Origin: JBPCNH01 sp051001455
GTDB lineage: Bacteria > Actinomycetota > CADDZG01 > WHSQ01
Assembly: GCA_051001455.1 (NCBI GenBank)
Contig: JBPCNH010000030.1
Coordinates: forward strand, 1-64,000
Direction: 5' to 3'
DNA length: 64,000 nt
The position numbers and the translations under genes are program-made. Under the pieces are notes generated by a model that saw only the letters and a list, made by a program, of their open reading frames with translations, did not search any database and was not told the DNA's origin. Positions 8,012 to 16,578 of the stretch are shown piece after piece; positions within the stretch are counted from its first letter, which is position 1, and each line of letters starts with the position of its first letter.

Positions 8012-8340
8012 TAACCCGTGATGAGTGGTGAGGGCCCGCCGCGGTCCGTGAAGATGATGAGGACCACGCTGAAGACCAGGATGGCCGTGATCAAGCCCGT
8101 GACGAACAGCATCTTGAACAACCGGTTGTCGAACTTCAGATGCATGAACCACTGTGCTACCAGGATGAACTTGATCAAAGCGAAGAACAGGAGCACCCCA
8201 ACGAGAAGGGCTCCAGGAAGCTCGAGGTAATAAAGGCCAACCTCGATGGCGGTGACGATGGCCAGGACGACCGCGATGAAAACGTACTTGCGCGGTTCCG
8301 GGTGATCGTGAAGCTCGTCTTCGTGCTCGACCATCGACAT
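8011..8340 (-). CDS. Cytochrome c oxidase subunit IV (prokaryotic type)
   Basis: A 109-residue small subunit with three membrane helices (YVFIAVVLAIVTAIEVGLYYL, LLVGVLLFFALIKFILVAQWFMHL, LFKMLFVTGLITAILVFSVVLII). The QWFMHLKFD segment between helices two and three is typical of the COX4_pro/CyoD-like family. The start is ATG at 8340; the reading frame is open far upstream but that part is out-of-frame sequence of the subunit III gene. It sits between subunit III (ends 8352) and ctaG (TAATG overlap). Confidence 0.9.
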   Translation of the reverse strand: MSMVEHEDELHDHPEPRKYVFIAVVLAIVTAIEVGLYYLELPGALLVGVLLFFALIKFILVAQWFMHLKFDNRLFKMLFVTGLITAILVFSVVLIIFTDRGGPSPLITG

Positions 8341-8351
8341 CGCAGCTACTC

Positions 8352-8954
8352 CTAGTTGGACGGGATCAGATAGACGACCGTGAAGATAACTACCCAAACG
8401 ATGTCGACGAAGTGCCAATACAAGCCGATCATCTCGACCTTGCGGGCCCCCCCGGGCCTGAGGCGTCCGAAGAGCGACATCAGCACCAGCGACAAGAGCA
8501 TCAGGATCCCGATCGTGACGTGCGCCCCGTGGAATCCCGTTAGGACGAAGAAGGAAGAGCCGAACGTGCTGGTCGAGAGCGTGAGACCTTCCTCCACGAA
8601 GGTTGTGAACTCGTAGATCTGGCCGCCGATGAAGGTGGCTCCTAGGAGAGCGGTCGCGATCAGCCAGATGCGCATCGCCCGCTCGTCGTCCCGCTGGATC
8701 GCCGACAGCGCGAGGACCATGGTGAGCGACGACATAAGCAGCACGAAAGATGAAACCGAGGTGAATGGGATGTCGTAGATCTCGCTCGGCTTCGGCCCGT
8801 CGAGGACCCGGTTCCGGTACAGCAGATAGGTCGCGATGAAGGAACCGAAGAAGAGGCATTCGGAGCCCAGGAAGGCCCACATCGCCATCTTGACGTTGTC
8901 GACACCTGTAGAGGTGTGATGTTGCGTCTCGAGAGTCGCCTCTTGCGTACTCAC
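8352..8954 (-). CDS. ctaE: Cytochrome c oxidase subunit III
   Basis: A 200-residue subunit III with five membrane helices, the shorter bacterial form. Recognisable blocks are MAMWAFLGSECLFFGSFIATYL (acidic residue in helix), GQIYEF, FVLTGFHGAHVTIGI and LYWHFVDIVWVVIFTVVYL at the C terminus. The start codon region overlaps the stop of ctaD by one base. It stabilises subunit I and the oxygen path of the aa3 oxidase. A second, more divergent subunit III is encoded at 12615-13184. Confidence 0.95.
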   Translation of the reverse strand: MSTQEATLETQHHTSTGVDNVKMAMWAFLGSECLFFGSFIATYLLYRNRVLDGPKPSEIYDIPFTSVSSFVLLMSSLTMVLALSAIQRDDERAMRIWLIATALLGATFIGGQIYEFTTFVEEGLTLSTSTFGSSFFVLTGFHGAHVTIGILMLLSLVLMSLFGRLRPGGARKVEMIGLYWHFVDIVWVVIFTVVYLIPSN

Positions 8955-10822
8955 TAGTGAGCTCCCTCCTCAGCGGAAGGTTCGAGGCCCCATCCGAATG
9001 CTCCGACGATCACAGTGAGTCCCCCGGCGATGACAACCAGCCAGTTCTGATAGATGACCCCCCATCCCATGATCGGCAAACCCGCCGCTAAGACCACCGG
9101 CCAATAGGACGGGTCGGGCATGTGGATCCCCTCGGCCGGATCGGCGTGCTCGGCGGCATCCTCGCCGCCGGCGAAGACGCGCACGGGCTCGCCTTCGGGA
9201 TCGACCATGTACTTGCGGTACCAGAAGTCATCCCGCCGCTGCACGACCGGGATCGTGTCGAAGTTGTGCTCCGGCGGCGGTGAAGGCACCGCCCACTCGA
9301 GGGTCCGCGCATCCCACGGGTCGGACACCGCTTCTTCGCCTCGCTTGCGAGACAGCGCCGCATTGAAGATGAACACGAGGATCGAAACGGCGATCGTGAA
9401 GGCCCCCACGGTCGAGATGAGGTTCCAGAAGTTCCAGCCCATGCCATCTGGATAGGTGTAGATGCGGCGGGGCATGCCCTGGAGACCGAGGATGTGGAAC
9501 GGGCCGAAGGTGAGGTTGAAACCGATGAACATCAGCCAGAAGTGAAGCTTGCCGAGTTTCTCTCCCAACAGCCGGCCGAACATCTTCGGCCACCAGTAGT
9601 AGAGCCCGGAGAAGAGGCCGAAGATCGCGCCACCGAACAAGACGTAGTGGAAGTGAGCGACGATGTAGTAGGTGTCCGTCTGCTGCTGATCGTGCGGGAC
9701 GATCGCGTGGGTAACGCCGGAGAGCCCTCCGATGATGAACATCGCGACGAAACCGATCGAGAACAAGAGCGGCGTATGGAACCTGATCGATCCACCCCAC
9801 AGGGTCCCGATCCAGTTGAAGATCTTCACGCCCGTTGGAACCGCGATGAACATCGTCGACAGGGCGAAAGCGGAGTTCGCAACGGGACCGAGACCGACCG
9901 CGAACATGTGGTGCGCCCACACTCCCCATCCCATGAATCCGATAGCGATGCCGGAGAAGACGACCGCGGCATAACCGAAGATCGGCTTGCGTGCAAAGGC
10001 CGGAAGCACCTCAGACACGATCCCCATCGCCGGCAGGATCATGATGTACACCTCGGGATGCCCGAACAGCCAGAAAAGGTGCTGCCACAGGATCGGGTCC
10101 CCTCCCGCGGCGGGGTTGAAGAACACCGTCCCGAACACCCTGTCGAACATCAACTGGAACAGCGCCACGGCGATGATCGGCATGGCGAACAACAGGAGGA
10201 ACGACGTGACGAGCGTCATCCAGATGAAGACCGGCATGCGCATCAGCGTCATCCCCGGAGCCCTCATGTTGAGGATCGTGACGATGAAGTTGATGGCTCC
10301 ACCCAGCGACGCCACACCAAGGATCTGCAGACCCAACGAGTAGTAGGTCATGCCCGCGCCGGGAAGTTGCTCGTTCAGAGGTGCATATCCGAACCAACCA
10401 CCGTCCGGCGCGCCGCCCAAGAAGAAGCTCGAGTAGATGAAGATCCCACCGAAGAGAAAGATCCAGTACGACATCGCGTTGATGCGCGGGAAGGCCACGT
10501 CCCGCGCCCCGATCATCAGCGGGACAAGGTAGTTCATCAGCCCCACGCCCATCGGCATGACCACCAGGAAGATCATCGTCAGCCCGTGCATCGTGAAGAA
10601 CTGGTTATAAGCGTCGGCGGAGATCACCGTTCCGTCTGGTGATGCGAGTTGAGTACGGATGACCAACGCTTGGAGACCACCGAGGATGAAGAAAAAGAAC
10701 GCGGTGAAGCCGTACATGATGCCGAGCCGCTTGTGGTCGACCGTGGTGATCCAACTCCAAACCCCGGTCTTAGCCATCGGCCGAGCGAAAAATCCCCGGC
10801 GCCTCTGCGCTGCCATCGCCAT
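8954..10822 (-). CDS. ctaD: Cytochrome c oxidase subunit I
   Basis: Catalytic subunit of an A-type heme-copper oxidase, 622 residues. Visible key motifs are MHGLTMIF (heme a ligand), WLFGHPEVYIMILP (CuB His, the cross-linked Tyr and the proton-channel Glu), WAHHMF (two CuB histidines) and HFHYVLFGG (heme a3 and heme a ligands). After the usual 12 helices there is a C-terminal extension with two extra hydrophobic segments (YWPVVLAAGLPIMGWGVIY and LVVIAGGLTVIVGAFGWGL), as in some caa3-type subunit I proteins. It follows ctaC by 38 bp. Confidence 0.97.
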   Translation of the reverse strand: MAMAAQRRRGFFARPMAKTGVWSWITTVDHKRLGIMYGFTAFFFFILGGLQALVIRTQLASPDGTVISADAYNQFFTMHGLTMIFLVVMPMGVGLMNYLVPLMIGARDVAFPRINAMSYWIFLFGGIFIYSSFFLGGAPDGGWFGYAPLNEQLPGAGMTYYSLGLQILGVASLGGAINFIVTILNMRAPGMTLMRMPVFIWMTLVTSFLLLFAMPIIAVALFQLMFDRVFGTVFFNPAAGGDPILWQHLFWLFGHPEVYIMILPAMGIVSEVLPAFARKPIFGYAAVVFSGIAIGFMGWGVWAHHMFAVGLGPVANSAFALSTMFIAVPTGVKIFNWIGTLWGGSIRFHTPLLFSIGFVAMFIIGGLSGVTHAIVPHDQQQTDTYYIVAHFHYVLFGGAIFGLFSGLYYWWPKMFGRLLGEKLGKLHFWLMFIGFNLTFGPFHILGLQGMPRRIYTYPDGMGWNFWNLISTVGAFTIAVSILVFIFNAALSRKRGEEAVSDPWDARTLEWAVPSPPPEHNFDTIPVVQRRDDFWYRKYMVDPEGEPVRVFAGGEDAAEHADPAEGIHMPDPSYWPVVLAAGLPIMGWGVIYQNWLVVIAGGLTVIVGAFGWGLEPSAEEGAH

Positions 10823-10860
10823 CTAGAGCACTCCCTTATCTGCTTCGCTCATCGCCCTCA

Positions 10861-11883
10861 TCATTCGAGAGAGAGGAGGTAGGCGACGATCGCATCGACT
10901 TCGTTCTGACTGAGTCCCAGTTCCTTCGTGCCCGACGGCATCAACACGCCCGGCTTCATCGACGGTGCATCCGCCACCCATTCCCGCAGACGGCCTTCCT
11001 CGATGTCGAATATGGCGCCGGCGAAGGTGTGCCGGGAAGCGAAGTGCGTCAGGTCGGGACCCGCACGCCCTGCCGCTACCGTCCCGCCGATCGTGTGACA
11101 ACCGGCACAGGCGTTGCTCATGAACAGCTCCTGCCCCTGACGGGCGAGAGACCCGCCGGGCTCGGCCGCGTCCTCGCGCTGTTCCGCCACCCAGTTCTCG
11201 AAGTCACTTTGCTCGTGTGCGACCACGCGCAGACGCATGTTGGCGTGAGAGAGTCCACAGAACTCTTTGCACTGACCCCAGTACTCGCCCGGCTCGTCGG
11301 CCTGGATCACCATCTTATTCGAGCGACCGGGGATCGCATCCTGGGTACCCCCCAGGCGTGGGATCCAGAACGAGTGGATGACGTCGGTGGACTCGACCGA
11401 GATGTAGATGGGCTGGTCGACCGGGATGTGCAACTCGTTGGCGGTGACGAGGTCGAGGTCGGGATAGCTGTACTCCCACCAGAACTGCTTGGCATCGACC
11501 GTGACGTTCAATGCACCCGTAGGTTCAGCCGCCGCGTCGAAGATCGTGCGCACCGTGGGCACTGCTAAGCCGGCAAGGATCAGCGACGGGATCACCGTGA
11601 GGATGACCTCGAGCTTGGTATTGCCGTGGAACTGCGCGGCTTCCCGTCCCGGCTTGCGCCTGAACTTCAGGATGGTGAACACCAGGACGCCCTCGACGAG
11701 GAAGAAGACTACGACCGCGATGCCGAAGGTGATGTCCCACAGGTTGTCCGCCTGCTTGGCCCGCGGCCCATCCTGCTGCTGCAAGAAGTCCTGAGGGCCA
11801 CTCGTGTCGCAGGCGATGGCGAGGAGAGCCACAAGGGCAAGGAGAAATAGAAGTCGTCTCTTGGCGCCTTTGGAATCAGTCAT
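10861..11883 (-). CDS. ctaC: Cytochrome c oxidase subunit II with fused cytochrome c (caa3 type)
   Basis: A 340-residue subunit II. A lipoprotein-type signal (ALLAIAC) is followed by two membrane helices, then the cupredoxin domain with the CuA motif CKEFCGLSHANM and an aromatic WEYSYPD patch for electron entry. A C-terminal cytochrome c domain has the heme site CAGCH and a distal Met in KPGVLMPSG. Electrons from the reductase at 22.3-27.6 kb could enter through this fused heme. First gene of the minus-strand oxidase operon; start ATG at 11883. Confidence 0.96.
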   Translation of the reverse strand: MTDSKGAKRRLLFLLALVALLAIACDTSGPQDFLQQQDGPRAKQADNLWDITFGIAVVVFFLVEGVLVFTILKFRRKPGREAAQFHGNTKLEVILTVIPSLILAGLAVPTVRTIFDAAAEPTGALNVTVDAKQFWWEYSYPDLDLVTANELHIPVDQPIYISVESTDVIHSFWIPRLGGTQDAIPGRSNKMVIQADEPGEYWGQCKEFCGLSHANMRLRVVAHEQSDFENWVAEQREDAAEPGGSLARQGQELFMSNACAGCHTIGGTVAAGRAGPDLTHFASRHTFAGAIFDIEEGRLREWVADAPSMKPGVLMPSGTKELGLSQNEVDAIVAYLLSLE

Positions 11884-11976
11884 GTAATCACGCCGGAATA
11901 TATATGACCGGCCACCCCCCCGGCTCTAATGTCCCCTTGTGACCGGGAACTTCTCGGCGCGCCGTAGGTTTGTCAC

Positions 11977-12618
11977 ATGCCATCTGATGAGGGCGCGCCG
12001 TCCCCCGATCCCTTGGAGAGCGTCGGGGAAGGCCCGGGCGCGTCAGACGAGGAACCGCCCGACGACCGAAGGCGAGGCGGTTGGGTGCTGCGAGCGATAG
12101 CGATCGTCGGGGCGGTCACCCTGCTGCTCGCCTACGGGCTCCGCCCGGCGGCACGCGACACCGGATCGATCCCCATTGTGCCCGACTTCACGCTTCCGCC
12201 CTTGGAAGACGGGCCCGCCGTCACTGCTGCGGAGCTCCGAGGTGTGCCGGTCGTCGTCAATTTCTGGGCTTCTTGGTGCGGTCCGTGCCGCGAGGAGATG
12301 CCCGAGCTCCAAGAGGCGTGGGAGCGCTACAAGGATCAGGGGGTGCTCTTCGTCGGCGTGAACGTGATGGATTCGAAGGACAACGCGCTTGCCTTCCTCG
12401 AAGAGTTCCCCGTCGACTATCCCGTGGTGACCGACCCAGACAAGATTCTGGTCGATCCCCTCGAGATAGTGGGCTTGCCGCAGACGCTATTCATCGACGA
12501 CACCGAAAGGGCGCTCGATCAGGTCCTAGGGGGTGCCATCGATCGAGGCGGCTTCCTCGTGCAGGGCAGGATCGATTTCGGGACCTTGACCAAGCAGATC
12601 GAGGAGCTTCTGCGATGA
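11977..12618 (+). CDS. TlpA/ResA-type thiol-disulfide oxidoreductase
   Basis: A 213-residue membrane-anchored thioredoxin. An acidic, Pro-rich cytoplasmic N terminus of about 35 residues precedes one membrane helix (AIAIVGAVTLLLAYGL), then a thioredoxin fold with FWASWCGPCREEMPEL and the cis-Pro loop GLPQTLFID. This family keeps apocytochrome CxxCH or CuA cysteines reduced outside the membrane. It is the first gene of the plus-strand run, diverges from the ctaC operon, and overlaps the second subunit III gene by ATGA. A second TlpA-type gene (35958-36494) is paired with ccdA. Confidence 0.92.
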   Translation: MPSDEGAPSPDPLESVGEGPGASDEEPPDDRRRGGWVLRAIAIVGAVTLLLAYGLRPAARDTGSIPIVPDFTLPPLEDGPAVTAAELRGVPVVVNFWASWCGPCREEMPELQEAWERYKDQGVLFVGVNVMDSKDNALAFLEEFPVDYPVVTDPDKILVDPLEIVGLPQTLFIDDTERALDQVLGGAIDRGGFLVQGRIDFGTLTKQIEELLR

Positions 12619-13184
12619 ACGTTGCAACGGCGCCGCCCCGCGCCGGGGTGCAAGGCTCCCTTCTGGGGATGATCCTGTTCGTCAGCTCCGAGGTGATGTT
12701 CTTCGGAGGACTGTTCGCTACCTGGTTCACGTTGCGGGCGGCGCGCCGGCCGTGGCCGCCGGACGAGACCGAGCTCGAGCTCGTTCTCCCGGCTCTTCTG
12801 ACCGTGGTGCTGGTCGCTTCATCGGTTGTGGTTCACCGTGCGGTGGCAGCCCTGCAAGCTGGCGATGCCGGCCGGGCCGCGGGTCTACTGCTGGCGGGGA
12901 TGCTCCTCGGCGTCGCATTCCTGACAGGCCAGGCTTACGAATACTCGACGCTCGGGTTCAGGCTGTCGGACGGCGCCTTCGGAACGATCTTCTATGCATT
13001 GACCGGCTTCCACGGCCTCCACGTGCTGATCGGGGTCGTGATCCTGGGCGTGGCGGGGGTGCAGTTACGCCGGGGCCGGGCGCACCCGGCGCGCCGGGGC
13101 GATGTCGAGGCGGCCGCTCTCTACTGGCACTTCGTCGACGCCGTATGGCTGGCGGTGTTCGGGACGATCTACCTCATCGGCTAG
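12615..13184 (+). CDS. Second cytochrome c oxidase subunit III-like protein
   Basis: A 189-residue paralogue of ctaE. It keeps MILFVSSEVMFFGGLFATWF, GQAYEY, ALTGFHGLHVLIGV and the C-terminal LYWHFVDAVWLAVFGTIYLIG of the family. The ATG at 12615 overlaps the tlpA stop (ATGA). No second subunit I lies nearby, so it may replace ctaE under some condition, or serve an oxidase encoded elsewhere. Its link to tlpA and the ccm genes is reminiscent of assembly-associated subunit III copies. Confidence 0.9.
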   Translation: MNVATAPPRAGVQGSLLGMILFVSSEVMFFGGLFATWFTLRAARRPWPPDETELELVLPALLTVVLVASSVVVHRAVAALQAGDAGRAAGLLLAGMLLGVAFLTGQAYEYSTLGFRLSDGAFGTIFYALTGFHGLHVLIGVVILGVAGVQLRRGRAHPARRGDVEAAALYWHFVDAVWLAVFGTIYLIG

Positions 13185-13273
13185 GTGTACTGGGGGGCCG
13201 CCGTGGCCCCGCGGCGACCCGGCGCACCGGCGTGTTATCCAAGACACAGATTTGGCTACTCTTAGGGGACCGT

Positions 13274-13699
13274 ATGGACGAATCCTCCTCCACTCCAGTA
13301 GCGCCACCTTCTCGCAAGCGCACGGCGAAGTTCGCCGTCGGCGGGGGTGCCGTCGCGTTGACCCTCGTCGGTCTACTCACCTGGGCTACCGGACGTGATG
13401 GAGCCACGGCCTTCTACATGACCCCCACCGAGCTCGTAGCAGCCGGCGCGTCCACCGCCCAGTCGGACTATCGCGTCAACGGCAAGGTGGTGCCCGGATC
13501 GATCACGCAGAACGGCCTGGCCACCTCTTTCGTGGTCTCGGACGGCATCACCGAGGTGCAGGTCACGACCGACCGACCACTTCCGGATGCCTTCAAGGAG
13601 GAATCAGAAGTGATCGCGCGCGGGCACTTCAACGGCGAACTGCTGGTAGCCGAGGAGGTCCTGGCGAAGTGTCCTTCGAAATTCAAAGCCAAGGCCTGA
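13274..13699 (+). CDS. ccmE: Cytochrome c-type biogenesis heme chaperone CcmE, CxxxF variant
   Basis: A 141-residue periplasmic-side heme chaperone with one N-terminal membrane helix (AVGGGAVALTLVGLLTWAT) and the OB-fold core (FYMTPTEL, RVNGKVVPGSI, VSDGITEVQV, FKEESEVIARGHF, LVAEEVLAKC). In the classical protein a His in LAKHDEKY binds heme covalently; in the CxxxY class this is Cys with a Tyr ligand. Here Cys133 replaces His and the Tyr position is Phe137 (CPSKF). The start is supported by AGGGGA six bases upstream of the ATG. It should pass heme to CcmF/CcmH. Confidence 0.92.
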   Translation: MDESSSTPVAPPSRKRTAKFAVGGGAVALTLVGLLTWATGRDGATAFYMTPTELVAAGASTAQSDYRVNGKVVPGSITQNGLATSFVVSDGITEVQVTTDRPLPDAFKEESEVIARGHFNGELLVAEEVLAKCPSKFKAKA

Positions 13700-13712
13700 C
13701 CCCCCGCAGCTC

Positions 13713-15719
13713 ATGACATCGCTGGCGGTCCTCGGCCGTCCCTCGCTGGTTGCCGCGCTGGGTTTCGCGCTCATGGCAGTGATCACGGCCGGGCTCGCGG
13801 CGCGCCGGGAGCGCCATGACCTCACGACGATGGCGGTACGAGCAACGATCGCCGCAGCAGGCTTCACACTGCTCGCCGCCCTGGTCCTCGTACATGCACT
13901 TTTCGCGCACGACTTCTCGCTCGCTTACGTGACCAACTACACGTCTCTATCCCTATCGGGGCCCTACACGCTTAGTGCGCTCTGGGGAGGGATGGAAGGA
14001 TCACTTCTGTTCTGGACGGTGCTCCTCACGAGCTTCTCGGGTATCGCATTGATGCAGGCGCGCGCCCGCAACTCGAGGCTGGTCGCGTGGGCAACCGCGG
14101 TCCTCGGTGGGATCAGCGTTTTCTTCCTGATGTTGCTGGTGCTCCCTGCCGACCCGTTCGCGACGCTCGCCCAGGTACCCGGAGACGGCCGGGGTCTCAA
14201 TCCGCTGCTGCAGTCGCCCGGCATGATGATCCACCCCCCCCTCCTCTATACCGGCTTCGTCGGGTTCTCGATCCCGTTCGCGTTCGCGATGGCCGCGTTG
14301 CTCTCCGGTCGTCTCGACGAAGGGTGGTTCACGGCTACCAGGCGGTGGACTTTGTTCTCGTGGAGCGCGCTCTCGATCGGCATCGTGTTGGGAGGAGCGT
14401 GGGCATACACCGAGCTCGGGTGGGGTGGTTACTGGGCATGGGATCCCGTCGAGAACGCGTCGTTCATGCCGTGGCTCACCGCCACCGCGTATCTCCACTC
14501 GGTGGTGATCCAAGAGAAAAGGCGGATGTTCAAGGTGTGGAACGTCTCGCTGATCCTGATGACTTATGCACTCGCGATCTTCGGAACCTTCCTCACGCGC
14601 TCGGGACTTCTATCGAGCATCCACACATTCACCGAGGGGCCGATCGGCAAGTGGTTCCTGCCTTTCCTCGCCCTGATGTTGATCGGTGGCGTGGGCGTTA
14701 TCGCGTGGCGATACGACTCGTTGCGCAGCGAGAACCGGTTCGACTCTTTGCTGAGTCGTGAGTCTGCCTTTCTCGCCAACAACGTGCTGTTCCTCGCGGC
14801 CGCATTCGCGATCCTCTGGGGCACGATCTATCCGGTCATCGCCGAGTTGATAACCGGGGTTCGCCTCTCGGTAGGACCTCCATTCTTCAACAGCGTGTTC
14901 ATCCCTATCGGACTCGCGCTCGTAGGACTCACGGGCCTCGGCCCGCTCATCTCGTGGCGCCGGATGGATCGCGCCGCTCTCGTGCGCATCGTGCGACCTC
15001 CACTCCTCACCGGAGCAGGTGTCATCGTGGCTCTGGGCATCACCGGCGTGCGCAGCCTCGGCGCGCTGCTCGCGTTCGGGCTGTGCGCTTTCTCCATCGT
15101 CGCGATCGCATCGGAGTTCCAACGTGGAAGCAGGATCTATCGCACGCGCTTGGGGATGGGGCGGCTGGCCGCCCTGAACGAGACGCTGGCGCGCAACCGC
15201 CGGCGCTACGGCGGGTACGTGATCCATCTAGGTGTGTTGCTGATCGTCATCGGCTTCGCCGGCGCCGCTTTCTCGACCGAACGCCAGGCTCTACTGGCGC
15301 GCAACGAAACTCTCGACATCGCCGGCTACACGCTGAGGTACGAAGGATTCGATCAGCGAGAGACGCCCGAGAAACAGGTATTCGAAGCACGGATAACGGT
15401 CGCGCGCGGGGATGAGCACATCACGACGGTGTTCCCGCAGCGCAACTTCCACCTGGCTCAGCAGCAACCGCAGTCAGAGGTGGCCATCAGAACGACGCCG
15501 ATCGAGGACCTGTATGTGGTCGTGACGTCGTTCGACACCGACGGCGACGCCGCAGTGCGCGCCTTCGTCAATCCATTGACGTGGTGGATATGGGCGGGAG
15601 CCGCGGTCATGGCTCTGGGGATCTCGGTGGTGCTCGCCGGGAACGCTCCCGTGACGATGACAGCAGCGGTATCTCGTCCCGGGCCGCAGAGGAAAGTCGC
15701 AGCGGGGGCGCAAGCATGA
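13713..15719 (+). CDS. ccmF: Cytochrome c heme lyase CcmF
   Basis: A 668-residue polytopic protein that attaches heme to apocytochrome c. The WWD-type tryptophan motif is seen in GWGGYWAWDPVENASFMPW, preceded by MMIHPPLLY and WAYTELG, and flanked by conserved histidines; GGMEGSLLFW is near the N terminus and the C-terminal extracytoplasmic domain is followed by a last helix. The gene overlaps ccmH by ATGA and follows ccmE by 13 bp. Confidence 0.97.
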   Translation: MTSLAVLGRPSLVAALGFALMAVITAGLAARRERHDLTTMAVRATIAAAGFTLLAALVLVHALFAHDFSLAYVTNYTSLSLSGPYTLSALWGGMEGSLLFWTVLLTSFSGIALMQARARNSRLVAWATAVLGGISVFFLMLLVLPADPFATLAQVPGDGRGLNPLLQSPGMMIHPPLLYTGFVGFSIPFAFAMAALLSGRLDEGWFTATRRWTLFSWSALSIGIVLGGAWAYTELGWGGYWAWDPVENASFMPWLTATAYLHSVVIQEKRRMFKVWNVSLILMTYALAIFGTFLTRSGLLSSIHTFTEGPIGKWFLPFLALMLIGGVGVIAWRYDSLRSENRFDSLLSRESAFLANNVLFLAAAFAILWGTIYPVIAELITGVRLSVGPPFFNSVFIPIGLALVGLTGLGPLISWRRMDRAALVRIVRPPLLTGAGVIVALGITGVRSLGALLAFGLCAFSIVAIASEFQRGSRIYRTRLGMGRLAALNETLARNRRRYGGYVIHLGVLLIVIGFAGAAFSTERQALLARNETLDIAGYTLRYEGFDQRETPEKQVFEARITVARGDEHITTVFPQRNFHLAQQQPQSEVAIRTTPIEDLYVVVTSFDTDGDAAVRAFVNPLTWWIWAGAAVMALGISVVLAGNAPVTMTAAVSRPGPQRKVAAGAQA

Positions 15720-16180
15720 ACGCGCGCCTCCTCCTGGTGGCAGCAGGGATCCTGCTCGCGAGCGCAGCTCCGGCCGCGGCCGCCCCCGAAGATGTAGCGA
15801 CGGCCGTGTCCAAAGAGATCATGTCTCCTTACTGCCCCGGTGCAACGCTGCACGATTGTCCTTCACAGAACGCGATCGAACTGCGCGAGGAGATCACGGG
15901 CTGGGCCGCCGACGGGATGACGAAAGCGGAGATCATCGACCGGCTCGAGGACGAGTACGGACCGTCCATCCGCGCCGTCCCGCGCGCCGAGGGCAGCGGA
16001 CTGTTCGCGTGGGTACTCCCCGGCCTGGGACTAGCGGTCGGAGGGGCGCTCGCCTACGCGCTCTTGAGACGCTGGACCGGCGCACCCGGTGGGACGCGCC
16101 CAACCGAAGAATCGTCCCTGTCGGATGAGGACCGCGCCCGGGTTGATCGCGAGCTCGACCGCCTGCGAGGACCGGCATGA
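15716..16180 (+). CDS. ccmH: CcmH-type thiol reductase, Cx7C variant
   Basis: A 154-residue protein with a cleaved-type signal (ILLASAAPAAAAP), a short three-helix domain and a C-terminal membrane helix (FAWVLPGLGLAVGGALAYALL). CcmH reduces apocytochrome cysteines for heme attachment. The usual LRCxxC is replaced by YCPGATLHDCPS, where two cysteines are seven residues apart; the following region (IELREEITGWAADGMTKAEIIDRLEDEYG) matches the family well. The acidic C-terminal tail is cytoplasmic. ATGA overlaps join it to ccmF and to the following gene. Confidence 0.9.
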   Translation: MNARLLLVAAGILLASAAPAAAAPEDVATAVSKEIMSPYCPGATLHDCPSQNAIELREEITGWAADGMTKAEIIDRLEDEYGPSIRAVPRAEGSGLFAWVLPGLGLAVGGALAYALLRRWTGAPGGTRPTEESSLSDEDRARVDRELDRLRGPA

Positions 16181-16578
16181 TCCCGGCACTGATCGTGGCA
16201 CTGCTTGCAGGCGGCGTCCTCGCGTGGGTCATCCAACCGCTCGGCTCGAAGCGCCGCCGCACGCTCGAGGAGACGCCTCTATTGGTGGGGGAAGCCGAGG
16301 CCCGCAAGCGCGCCGCTCTCGAAGCGATCGTCGACATGGAGGGCGAGGTAGCCGCGGGGAAGCTGGTCGCCGCCGACTTCGCGATCCTGAGGAACCAGTA
16401 TGAGGTCGAGGCGATCCGTGCCCTCAAGGAGCTCGATGCCCTATCGGGAGCGGATGCCGCAGACGACGACTCGATCGAGGAAGAGATCGCCCGGCTCAAA
16501 GCCAGCCTGACCTGTCCACGTTGCGGAGCGTGGAAGACGGGAGAGACTTGCGACCGATGTCACGCGCCCTCTCCGTAG
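16177..16578 (+). CDS. Membrane-anchored zinc-ribbon protein of the ccm operon
   Basis: A 133-residue protein. The N-terminal helix (MIPALIVALLAGGVLAWVIQPL) is followed by a coiled-coil-like segment (EARKRAALEAIVDMEGEVAAGKL..ADFAILRNQYEVEAIRALKEL) and ends in a probable zinc ribbon (CPRCGAWKTGETCDRC). The N-terminal half resembles the short CcmI-like proteins that sit after ccmH in other operons. ATGA overlap with ccmH and a 22-bp overlap with the next gene. Function in cytochrome maturation is inferred from position. Confidence 0.75.
   Translation: MIPALIVALLAGGVLAWVIQPLGSKRRRTLEETPLLVGEAEARKRAALEAIVDMEGEVAAGKLVAADFAILRNQYEVEAIRALKELDALSGADAADDDSIEEEIARLKASLTCPRCGAWKTGETCDRCHAPSP

Noticed and set aside
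9494..10642. A 382-codon open frame on the plus strand antisense to ctaD
   Set aside because: It is the reverse reading of the high-GC ctaD gene, with His/Arg/Asp/Glu-rich composition and no family. Similar antisense frames lie over ctaC, hemL, hemD and others.
11931..11975. Rex box upstream of ctaC
   Set aside because: TTGTGAC and GTCACA half-sites occur, but they are about 30 bp apart, not in the 18-bp palindrome spacing of Rex.
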